Source of the DNA: Gymnopus androsaceus JB14
Lineage: Eukaryota; Basidiomycota; Agaricomycetes; Agaricales; Omphalotaceae
Length of the DNA: 64,000 nt
Direction: 5' to 3'
NCBI GenBank assembly: GCA_009733575.1
Contig: ML769610.1
Span: forward strand, 52,084 to 116,083
Shown: positions 11,396 through 22,174 of the stretch, piece after piece
Layout: the number at the start of each line of letters is the position of its first letter
Numbering within the stretch: position 1 is the first letter of the stretch
Notes under the pieces: generated by a model
Told to the model about the DNA's origin: nothing
Database searches by the model: none
The model's input: only the letters and a program-made list of their open reading frames with translations
Made by a program: the position numbers and the translations under genes

Positions 11396-13866
11396 TCAAA
11401 TCTTCAGGCCTACGTTGATGTGGACGGCTTTGACTTGGGTATACCTATGTAGGGGAAAAGCAAGGTGAAACTTATCAGAGTCGATCCGTTCCAAGTTGAC
11501 CGCACTCACGTATCGATGGCATACTCGCCCATCTCACGTCCAATGCCCGATTCCTTGTAGCCACCGACGGGAACATTGTGCTCGGCGCTAATATTACAGT
11601 TGACCTTAGCGGAAATCACTGATCAGTATTAAGCTTTTTCAAAGCAGAAGCTACGACTTACCCATGCTGTCCCAGCTTCAAGGGCGTTTGAAACTCTGAT
11701 TGCCCTGCTGACATTTTCCGTGAAAACAGCACAACCGAGCCCGTAATTGGTATCATTAGCCATTTCGATGACCTCTGTGAAAAAGTTAGAACGCGTAGCT
11801 TGGGCCATTCATGGCAAATGTCACTGACCTTCTTCAGTCCTGAACTTGATCACGGCTGCCACAGGCCCGAAAACTTCTTCTTGAACGATCTTCATTGCGG
11901 GAGTGCAGTCAGCGAAGATAGTTGGCTCGATAAAGAAACCTTCAGAGAGGGAATGGCGTTCACCACCGACAAAGACTTCAGCACCATCTGCCTTGGCAGA
12001 ATCAATGTAGCCCATAACGCGCTGAGCGAGGGGTGAGTAAGCATCGAAATACGAAATCAATGTGCTAGTACTTACATCGAATTGAGTCTGCGACACCACT
12101 GGTCCATGCATCGTGCCACTTGCAAACGGATCTCCTGTTTTCATGCTCATTCCCTTTGCAGTGCGGCTGAAACCCTGCATGAAAGTGTCGTATATTCCTT
12201 CTTGCACGAAGATACGTGATCCAGCAACGCAGATTTGACCTAAAGAATTATACAGCATAAGTCAGTCAAGGGATCGAATACGGGGTACGAATGATTCATA
12301 CGAACCAGAATTAGAGCTGTTGTCTGATCAGTAACAACCGTGATCATGAAGAAGTAAACTGACAAAATTCCAATCGCAGCCCACTTTATTGCCTGCTCTA
12401 TATCAGCATCTTCGAATATAATGTTAGGACTCTTCCCGCCCAGCTCGAGTGTTACGACTTTCAGATTGGATTTAGCAGAGGCTTCTTGGATCTAGGTCGC
12501 GGATGAGCCAGTTGAATATTCATTGGACACATGTACCTTGCGACCAGTAATAGTGCTTCCGGTGAATGCTATCTTTCTGATATGAGGATGCGATGCAATT
12601 GCAGCTCCTGCGGTAGGTCCTGAAGGAGTTGAGTGTCAGCCTCGGATTGAACAATGAGCATGTATCAGTCGAGTCAGCGAGATGACTTACCAAGTCCAGG
12701 AAGGATGTTCACAACACCAGGCGGAAACCCAGCTTCATTGATCAAACCAGCTAGCTTCAGCGCGGTCAGGGGTGTGATTTCCGATGGCTATTGAGGAATA
12801 AGTATGGTCAGGAGTTGTGTACTTTGTTTTAAAAAAGATATCGAATACTGACCTTCAATACAACTACGTTTCCGGTTGCTAAAGCAGGCGCTATCTTCCA
12901 GGACACCATGGTCTAAGAAAGGTTCGTTACAAGGTTCAGAATTAAATCTCTCCGGTACTCACCAAAGGGAGATTCCATGGAATGATTTGACCCTTTGAAT
13001 ACAAACATTGACAAGTTATGGACTGAGATAGGACGAATGAGACTCGGAGACTAGACTACTTACGACGACGCCATAAGGTTCGTGTCTAGTATAGGCTAGC
13101 TTTTGTTCATTGGTCTGGGAATTGACGGTAAGTACAGTGACATAGACAATAACGGCATCCGGATAAACCACGATAACTGACAAACATACTTCGATGGTCT
13201 TTCCGTGAATCTTATCAGCCCACCCGGCGTAGTACTTGAACGTCTTAAGGGAGAGATTCATGTCTCCTCCTCTTGATTCGGACCAGGGTTTTCCTATGAG
13301 ATACATGTAAATCATTGGAACTTCATTCACAGCGAATAAAAACAATGCACGTACCAGTGTTTAAGCACTCCAAGGCAGCGAACTCGTCAATATTGGCTTC
13401 CAGGAGATTGGCAAGCTTCATCAACATTTCACCCCTTTGAACACCAGGAACTTTGAGGCCCCAGCTCGTTTTGTATGCCTGTATAACATGATGAACTTTG
13501 AGATAGGCTGAACGACATGCGAGGACAAGGATGATTCGCCAACCTTCCTAGCTGCTTCCACGGCAATATCGACATCCTTCGAGGTCGCAGCAGAGACCTT
13601 CGTGAGGAGCTGTCCGGTAGCTGAGGTTATGCTGAGTAATGTGAAGTTGAAAGCCCAGGACAGAACGTACCGGGATTAATGACACTGTGGACATGAAGGT
13701 ATGAGCTACAGACTAGAATCGATGATTACGGACACATGAACACTTACTCGATAGTTCCTCCTTCAGCAGCTTCGACAAACTTTCCGTTAATGAACAGACC
13801 TGTATTGCAAGATACGGTCCCTCTATAGACCGGCGTGTCGAGCTCAGTCGCAAACATTCCAGTCAT
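11396..13866 (-). CDS. Aldehyde dehydrogenase (NAD(P)+-dependent), intact
   Basis: Oxidises aldehydes to carboxylic acids. ATG at 13864-13866 gives [18 protein letters not shown]. The about 16 exons join without stops to the end [13 protein letters not shown] at 11396-11398. Hallmarks in order: [10 protein letters not shown] (with the Asn of the oxyanion hole), [25 protein letters not shown] in the cofactor fold, [11 protein letters not shown] with the general-base Glu, [11 protein letters not shown] with the catalytic Cys, [13 protein letters not shown], and FGGYKESG-like FGGYKQSGIGRE near the end. Length of about 500 residues is normal for cytosolic class enzymes, and no transit peptide is evident. 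Two exons are tiny: 14 bases at 13671-13684 (encoding VINP) and 11 bases at 12306-12316 (encoding SNS before the Cys motif). It is the inverted paralogue of the damaged copy at 1-2478. Confidence 0.92.
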
Positions 13867-15690
13867 CTTTAGAAGTTCTTGCTCGTTTTCTTGTGCGTGG
13901 TTGAGAGTACTCAGTGAGAAATGAAATGTGGGATGCGTATCGACGTCAAGGAATCCGAGTCATGATCACTTTTATAAATGGTTCTTGTGCCAAGCGATAA
14001 CGGCGGTCCTTTTTGGGAAGGGGTGTATACCTTTTGGAGAAAGCAAGAGCCATGAACTACGCCTTATGGACAGAGCTTGACGTTCAGATGCTTAATCTCG
14101 TAATATGAAATCAAATCGGTTGGAGTTCGCTATTCGCCCAAAGCACTTACTCAGACTTACTCCAAGTGAAATCACCGTCACCCGTGTATATCGCTTTCGC
14201 ATACGCTTCCACTGAGCCTTTTGATGCGTTAGCTGGGAAACATTCCAAAGTTGAGTGGTCCCAATGTGGAGGATGATACTCGGGTTAATGGATCATGATA
14301 CTCCATCGAGTCTTGCGAGATATAGCAGTATCCTGTTGAAAGACGCGTCAGTATGTACTAATTTAGTCGGCGAGAAAGCGGACTAGTAGAGGGGCCCCAA
14401 TGTATCATGAAATGAAGCCGAACCGAACAGGTCCTGCACTATACGTGGCGTCCGAATCATCGTCGTAGTCGACTAGCGGTTAACCAGACCATTCACCAAT
14501 ATCATGCCAGTTAGAAGTATCCACCGCTATAGACTCCTTTCACATTGTTTTATATTCTTTCAGACTAGATTCTGGAAGCTCTAATGCACGCAAAGTGCAC
14601 CATTGGTCTTGTCTGTAGTATTTGGATGTTTTATGAATTTACCGCAGCTACTGCGATGCGACGCTTTGGAGATGACCTTGCTTTAAGTGAATAATAAACA
14701 AGAAAAAAACAAACCAAATAAAATCTGAACGTCATGTCGGTGTTTTACATGCATAAAACAGCGGCGGAAATTTTGACGATGCTAGCACTCTCAATGAGTT
14801 CTTGCGATCAGCGGTTAGTGATTCTGTTTCCAAAGTAAGCTTCCTCCTTCCAGGTTGCGCAAATGACATGGATAAGCAACACACTCCTATCCCACAACTT
14901 CTCTGTGCCTTGCAGATCCAACTGACTATCTGCAGGGAACATCAATCCAAAGACATCATGAAAGGGTAGATGTATGTGTCCAGACTCCAACAGACTGCCT
15001 CCTGGAGGAAATTTATTATATCATGCAATACATGATCTCACATTTCATAGTAGATGGAATCACACCATGGGCTGTGAAGGGTGAGGAGATCTAGATCACT
15101 TCCCTCTCTTCCGGTCTTTCAAGAATACATAGCCATCCCATCGCTGATATTGGAGAGGGCCTCGCTCTCATTCAATGATAGCAGAATGGTCCAAGCACTT
15201 CTGAGGAACATACTGGCCGTGATCATGGCCACTTCATCGTCAAATTGAGCAGTTCGAAATGGAGGATTCAGCATCTCCTCAAACGTGGAGCCGGAGAGTG
15301 CCCGTGTGTAATGCATATTGTTGGCAGAAGGGATTAGATAGAGCGAAAGAATGAAGCCCTAGCTATATACAAACATTTCTTTGTGGAACTCGAATGACAA
15401 GCCGGAGCCGCTTAATTGTAGAGTCAGTAGCATATATGCGCCAGGCGCCCGTTTCGATGTTTCAAAAACAACGCTCCTGCCATAGAATCTCTTGACTGCT
15501 TGCGAAAATCCCTGGAAGGCACAGCTCATTGCGAGAAGTAGCAGGTTCCGAGCCGTTTAGTGACGAGTTTATACTATTAGCTTTGAGAATTAAGGACGCT
15601 ACTCATAAATTAAGTACTATGTCCTGTCTTCAAATATATGTAAGAGTCTATGTGAAGGGGTTACTGTGTCCTATGTCCTGTCTTCAATGT
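13867..15690. other. Intergenic; no gene supported
   Basis: Promoter side of the aldehyde dehydrogenase, then DNA without recognised coding. Minus-strand frames at 14808-14990 and 15119-15316 are open but match nothing I know and lack clear splice links. They could be remnants. Confidence 0.4.
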
Positions 15691-17897
15691 TCATGCAGAG
15701 TTTACCGCCTTTATGACCAATGGCAATTTAGCGAGCTCCTTACCATCGACCTCCACCATTGGCCTTATGATAACGCCCGTGGACTTGATCTTCACGTTTT
15801 CCGCAGGAATGGCCAGATCAACCTCAAAGGCGCGGATTAGTGTAAATAGTAGGACTTTCATTCTATTGAAATATTCAGTGTGAATGGCCGGGAGAGAAAA
15901 CTGGGAACCTACTCTATCAAGGAAAAGCGGAAGCCAATACAGGCGTGATTGCCAGCGGAGAAGGTCAATAAATTCCCCCATACCCCGGGAATCGCTTTCA
16001 CTGCCTCGGGTATTTTCTCCCATCGTTCGGGTCTATGAGGGAGCGATTCCGTTAGAAAAACGAATGAGGAAAACTTGGAAAGGAGCAAAATACCTGAAAA
16101 CATTGGCATCCGGTCCCCAAAGGGTCTTGTCCCGGTTCACTGCGTAGATGGAAATAGACAGTGCTTGTCCTTTCTTTATTCTAAATATATTGTCCATGAG
16201 ATGACCTTGATTAGAAAAGATGAAGGCTTGCACTTACGGTATTTGATTATGAACCCTTCCCTTTAGGTCTGTGTAAGGTTCGCGCAAAGGAATTATATCA
16301 TCCTTCGTTGCTTTACGAGCTGTTACAGGTACCGGCGAATATAGCCGCAGAACTTCATGAACAAACGCGTCGAGATACGGGAGTGCATTCAGCTCATCCA
16401 TTGAAGGCTGAATTGTAGCCACATCCAGTAACTCTTCGCGCAATTTGACCTGGACATCTTTGTGTAACGAAAGAGCATAAAGAGCCCACGTGGTGGAGGT
16501 ACTGCGAGTTAGAAACATGAATTAAACTCGGAATAATGTAAATTATAAGAACAGAGAGCACCTTGTAGTTTCGTGTCCCGCAACAATGAAGGTTGGAACC
16601 TGAGCAAGGACGTCGGCGTCACTCATACGCTGTTCCATGGGAAGTTCATCGTTCATATTAGACCGAACTAGTAAGCTGAGCAAATCCTTGGCCGTAGTAT
16701 CACCCTTCTCCCCTGTCCCTTTTTGTAGAGCCTTGGCCTCGCTCAAAAGCTCATTTCCGATCCGCGCCATTGTTTCCTTGGCTTTATGAAAGGCTTTACC
16801 TGGGAAAGCGGGCTATAAAGGAGAATAACTTTCAAAGTCCGTGCAATTCAACTGAACACTACTCACAAACACTCTCAACGCAGGGATCATCGCCTGTAGA
16901 ATTTCCCAAGGAGTCGGGGTACCTTCCTGAAATATGGTAGCAAAAGCCTCGTATAGCTCGTTCATCTTTCCTTCAGTATTCAACGCATTGAAGTTGTACC
17001 CGAAGCCTGTTGATATTTGAGTATGTCGAAGGAAACGAAGGAAAGTAGTTCGGACCTGCCAAACCAATAATGTCAAGCGTTGCTTTGTTCAAGCCATCGA
17101 AGGCTTCAACCTCCCCTGTCGTAGCACTTTCAACAATCTCAGAGGCCCACACATCTCGAAGCTAGAAAAAAGTTTGGTCAGAGTTGATCAAACTAAATGG
17201 GAAGTCGCCGCCCACCAGGATGGACTTTGCATAGAAGATATCAGTCAGTTGACGGATTTGCGAGGCACCGAATGCCGCATTCTGTGAAGGGAAGTAAGTA
17301 TCATTGGGTTTACCGAATGATGTGCATACCATAACACGTTTCTACCCATTGATAAGTATAACATTTGGTTTGTAGCTCGGAAACTTGGACACACCTGTAA
17401 TTTGTGCTCAGCGCCTTCAGTGACCAAAATACCATTGCCCAATAATCGACTCAGAGTATGACGAGCGGGTCCCGGCTTATGATAAATGTGGTCGTTCTTG
17501 AGAACGTGATGGATGGCATCCAGATCCTTGGTCCATATACGATTAACCTGTTCGGTATACGTTCGGAGTGATAAAAAAACAGCCCAATTACCACTTACGC
17601 TAAGTAGACCATGGACTTTGAATGTCGATCCGTAGGCCCCAACCCATGTCTCAACGGTGTCCGAGGACTAGAGAGTAGCAAGAAAACGATTAAGTACCCG
17701 TCGTCCGTGAATGAATACAATTCACTCACAATATTTTTTTCGTCGAAAACGTTTCCATACAAGAAACTGGGGTTTCGAGGCCCTGCTAAATAACGCATTG
17801 GCGACGTTAAAGCATTATGAACGAATTTGAAGACCAAATAAGTGAGTCCAAGACTAAGCCCGATGAGAGCAACAGTGTCGCCGTTTCCTGCAAACAT
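15691..17897 (-). CDS. Cytochrome P450 monooxygenase (paralogue A)
   Basis: Haem-thiolate monooxygenase, presumably anchored in the ER by the N-terminal helix ([20 protein letters not shown]), followed by the Pro-rich hinge [16 protein letters not shown]. Later exons carry KRVMNAAFG (helix C), [15 protein letters not shown], the I-helix motif AGHETT in [13 protein letters not shown], the K-helix ExxR as [18 protein letters not shown], and the haem loop [10 protein letters not shown] with the Cys ligand. It ends VIKAVNSA, stop at 15691. All motifs are intact and junctions are GT-AG. One exon is only 12 bases (17330-17341, encoding KRVM). A GGAA repeat lies just upstream of the start. The substrate is unknown. 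It is closely related to the P450 at 38533-40715 in motif order and in the tiny exon. Confidence 0.92.
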
Positions 17898-18611
17898 GAT
17901 AAAGATGATGGGAATGCATAGGAAACTCGCCTTTATAACTTATAAGATTGTGCACTGTGGCGTCCTGGGAAGGAAGGAAGGAAGGAAGGAAGTATATTGG
18001 GAAACGCGGAAAGACGGCTAGACGGAAAATCTGGAAAATCTAACGTAGTATGAAGTACCCTCTCAGTCTGTTCCGACCAATTGACATTATTAACGCTCGG
18101 CGCTCAGCATCTGATGATTCCTCAATTTTCAAATACTGGCCATTGTTCGAACCTTCCGAAAGCTCATAGCCTAGCGTGGATGTGCGTTAGTCATACTAAG
18201 TACTTTAGAATCCAGATAGCAAGATTCAAAGGCTTTTTTGCAAATCCGAAGGTGCGACGGACTACGTCGGAGTGCTATAGACGAAGTTCTCAGTTTCGAA
18301 TAAATTTCTCCAGTTCTATAAGAACTCACCGCGTTTCCTTGTTTCCAAACTGGCGCGTAGCAAGTAGTATTGGTAAAGTTTGCGGGCCCGTTTGCCGAGG
18401 TTGGCTCAATCATTTCTTCGTGGCATTAATCTGTTTGCGAAATTGAGATTTATTGGAGTGCTCGAACGAATAGTAAGTTAATGCTCGGATAGTAAGTTAT
18501 GAAGCCGAAGAGACGCTATAGGCGCTGGAGTTAAGATATTGATCGGATTCGGCCCATTATACCCGGTGGATGCGGGGCCCCGCGTTGACTGTAGCTCCCA
18601 TTTCAACCCTC
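17898..18611. promoter_or_regulatory. Divergent intergenic region between P450 A and AACS
   Basis: About 710 bases separate the two divergently oriented starts, so both promoters must lie here. A pure GGAA tetranucleotide run occupies about 17967-17992, 70-95 bases upstream of the P450 ATG. No clear TATA box was identified. Confidence 0.4.
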
Positions 18612-21464
18612 ATGGCTTCATACTTCGAGCACTCGCGTTTTCTCTGGCAAAATCCCCAACCTAATTTCACGAATGTCGAGAATTTCCGGCGTATCGTTAA
18701 CCGCAAGCGCTCCTTGAACCTCAGTGCGCTAATCAAATTAGCATACTTTGAAACTAGGTCTAACAATTGATTGATTCTAGAGGATTATCATGACCTCCAC
18801 AGATATTCTGTCGAGGAATATTCTTTTTGGGAAGATGCATGGACATATTGCCGAATCATTTACTCTGTTCCTCCACAAGAGGTATCCACTGTGCCCAATG
18901 TGAAGGAACGGAATGCTCACCTCTCATCATCTAGGTTATCGCGCAAGGAAACATTCCGGAAGTGCCGGAATGGTTCCCGGGTGCTCGTCTAAACTATGCA
19001 GAAAACTTGCTGTGGAGGAACGATGATGGGATTGCTTGTACCGCAGGCGGAGAGTTGGGTAAGGTTACCGACTACACATTTCGGGAACTCAGGCAGAGGG
19101 TTCGAATAATGGCGTCTGCCATGAGAGCAAATGGTTTGAAGGTTGGAGACCGTGTCGCTGGTGCGTCCTTGAATGTACTTCCCTGAAACTTAGATAACTC
19201 AATTCAATCCCATCCAGCGATCGTCACGAATTCTATAGATGCTATAACCATTGCTCTAGCGACTGCGAGTGTAGGGGGAATATTTTCCAGCACCGCAACG
19301 GACATGGGTACTCAAGTAAGTTTTCCTGGGACATACATGTATCCCCATGTTCACTTTGGGTAGGGCATATTAGATCGCTACCGTCAAATTCAACCGAAGC
19401 TGGTATTCGCTGAGACAGAAGTAATGTACGCTGGTAAGATTGTCGACTTGCGGGAGAAGGTCTCAGCAGTCATCAAGGACCTGTGCGAACGAGGTTTACA
19501 AGGCGGCATTCTTCTTCCCAGTGCAATTACAGGGAAGGAGATAGGGATCTCCGGCCTTCCAAATACGTGTGTATTTGCTGCCTCTTCTCAATCAAGAACT
19601 CAGCGAGTATTTCTCTCAGTGCTACCCTCAACAAGTTCCTATCCACTGGGACAGGGAGTGAGCTTGTATTCGAGCAGCTTCCGTTCAACCAACCGCTATT
19701 CATCTTGTACAGCTCGGGCACTTCTGGTCCTCCCAAATGTATAGTACATTCCGCAGGGGTGCGTTATTCTGATCTCTCGCTACTCTACCCAAATTCAATC
19801 CCAATTCCTTACAGGGAGTGCTAATGCAAACCATCAAAGATCAACGATTCGGATTCGATATGAACCAAACGGACACGTACTTTCAGTACACTACAGTACG
19901 TTGTTTCTCTCGACCAACGGGTTGATAGATTCATGACCCGTATACTAATACCGTCTAGACAGGATGGATGATGTGGACGTTTATGCTGTCTGCATTGGCT
20001 ACTGGGTGTCGATTGATCCTATACGATGGCTCACCGTTCCACCCAGATTTGCAATCATACCTGAAGTTTGTCAGCGATCAAGGGTAAGGTCAAGAGGCTT
20101 AAGCGTCCAACACTGACTGAAAGATAACTTGTGCCAGAGTTTCGCTTTGGGGAACCAGTCCACGCTTCCTTGCTGAAGTACAGGGGCGGAAATTAATACC
20201 ATGTAGGAATATTGACGTTTCTTCATAGTAGTCTAGTTTCTGATACATCCCCGCAGTGAAGATTGGCTCTTTTGAAGGGCTTCGAGCAATGTCCATTACC
20301 GGGGCAGTCGTGACAGCACCTATCTTTCAATGGGCATATGAAGCATTTGGTGGAAAACTGCATGTCATCTCGACGTCTGGAGGGACAGACGTGTGTTGCG
20401 CTTGTGAGTGATGCTCGACCGAGCTGCCCGGATGAATTTTATCTACGTATCCATTTTCCTGTAGTTGTTGGTGGTGTTCCTAGTCTTCCCGTCTACGTCG
20501 GAGGTACGCTCACCTCTGAACATACCATCCAACCGTCTTACTTATCTGATCCGACGCAGAGCTTCAACATAAATCCCTGGGAATGAAAGTAGAAGTATTT
20601 GACCAAGATGGCAACAATATCGAACACACTGGGGAGGCGGGTGAATTGGTGTGCACTAGACCCCATCCATCGCTTCCTGTAAAGTTCTGGGGGGATACGC
20701 CAGATGGGAGAAAACTTCGTGACACGTATTTCAGTTTTTACCCAGGTATGTACGTTTGGTATAGCACTATACTTTGTCGTGTTTGCTTATCATTCCCGGT
20801 GTCATTATAGGCGTTTGGAGACAAGGTGATTTCATGGTCGTAAATCCGAAAACCAAAGGAATTATGATTCTAGGCCGAAGGTAAATTTCATTCATTTTCC
20901 GACGCCGTCTCGTGAGTCTTACTTGTGCTATGTATATTATTATTAGCGACGGCGTCCTCAACCCCAGCGGTGTCCGCTTCGGGTCCGGAGAAATTTATAC
21001 CGTTCTGGAGAAATTCTCCAGCAACATCGACGATTCCATCTGTGTCGGACAGCGTCGTCCTAACATCGACAAAGACGAGCGTGTACTTCTGTTCCTCAAA
21101 ATGCGACCTGGGAGCAAGTTTACTCCTTCATTGGAGAAACAAATCCGAAGTTTAATTCGCTCGGCGTTGAGCGCGCGACATGTTCCGCAGTATATTTTTG
21201 AGGTTGAGGATATTCCTGTACGTTTATTTGATCATACTCCATATACTCTAGTCTATCGATTAGCATTAGCCCATTCACTCACCTCACTCCCAGTACACTG
21301 TCAATGGAAAGAAGATCGAGATTGCGGTAAAGCAAATTGTTTCGGGGTCTGCTCTGAAACCCAGCGGGACTGTGGCGAACCCCGAGTCTTTGCAGTTGTA
21401 TTACAAGTACAACGATATTGAGAAGCTGGTAAATTCTAACCAGGGAATGAAGTCAAAGCTTTGA
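18612..21464 (+). CDS. AACS: Acetoacetyl-CoA synthetase
   Basis: AMP-forming ligase that converts acetoacetate, ATP and CoA to acetoacetyl-CoA in the cytosol, feeding sterol or fatty-acid synthesis and the reuse of ketone bodies from leucine breakdown. The start [15 protein letters not shown], then [21 protein letters not shown] and [17 protein letters not shown], is the N-terminal signature. Next come the adenylate-forming P-loop [52 protein letters not shown] (Thr and Asp contact the adenylate), [10 protein letters not shown] and [20 protein letters not shown]. The C-terminal [16 protein letters not shown] carries the catalytic Lys context. The exons join cleanly by GT-AG to [16 protein letters not shown] at 21462-21464. 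An upstream in-frame ATG at 18570 would add 14 residues, but family N-termini fit 18612 better. Confidence 0.93.
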
Positions 21465-22174
21465 ATGTGTATTCATGGATCGGACAAGGATTTTACTTAC
21501 ATATAAATGGAATGTTTGTGTAGATTTCCGTATTTAAGAAATTATCGCCTAGAGAAAAAATACGGGGAACTGTCAGTGAGAGCTTGGAATAAGTTGGAGG
21601 AGTCACCGGTCACCTTTAACCGGTTTAACCTCCGAGAACACCGCGTGCGAAACCCAGCTTTGACCTTTGAAAGACAGCCGTTATGCAGCTGCGAGTCTAC
21701 ACCTTTTTCATTGATAAACCAGGATATAGACGACACCGAGTCCCGATGCACTGGGACATTGAACATTATACGTATATATATTTCAAACACGTCCGACCGA
21801 CCGTGAATGTATGTACAGTATGTAGAGCGATTAAGCAAGCCCAGATTGAGCCCAGAACACAAAAACAAGTAAAGCAAAGGGTCGAAGATCCGATAGCCAA
21901 GAAGAAAGAATTCGAGAGCGATGCTTAGTGGTGGATAATGCAACTAGGGATAGACGGACGGATGGATGGATGTCAATCAATCACCGATGAAGGACGGATA
22001 GATAGATAAATGTAACATAGCTGTGGTGGTGGAGTGGGTAAGTACTAGGACCTGGATAGGTAGAAATAAACCTACTCCGGTTCGAAGCACACGTAATATA
22101 TATACAGATGAAAACGAAAAGAAAGCGAAAACTAAATCGAAACAAATGGAAACACCCCATCCTTAGCCTTACAC
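21465..22174. other. Convergent 3' intergenic region
   Basis: Lies between two converging genes. It contains GGAT/GATG-rich short runs near 21955-22000 (GGACGGATGGATGGATG). No gene is recognised. Confidence 0.5.

Noticed and set aside
14808..15316. Two short minus-strand frames as a small gene
   Set aside because: No recognisable domain and no convincing GT-AG link between them.
22070..22100. GGTTCGAAGC stretch resembling a tRNA T-loop
   Set aside because: No matching acceptor, D or anticodon stems can be placed around it.
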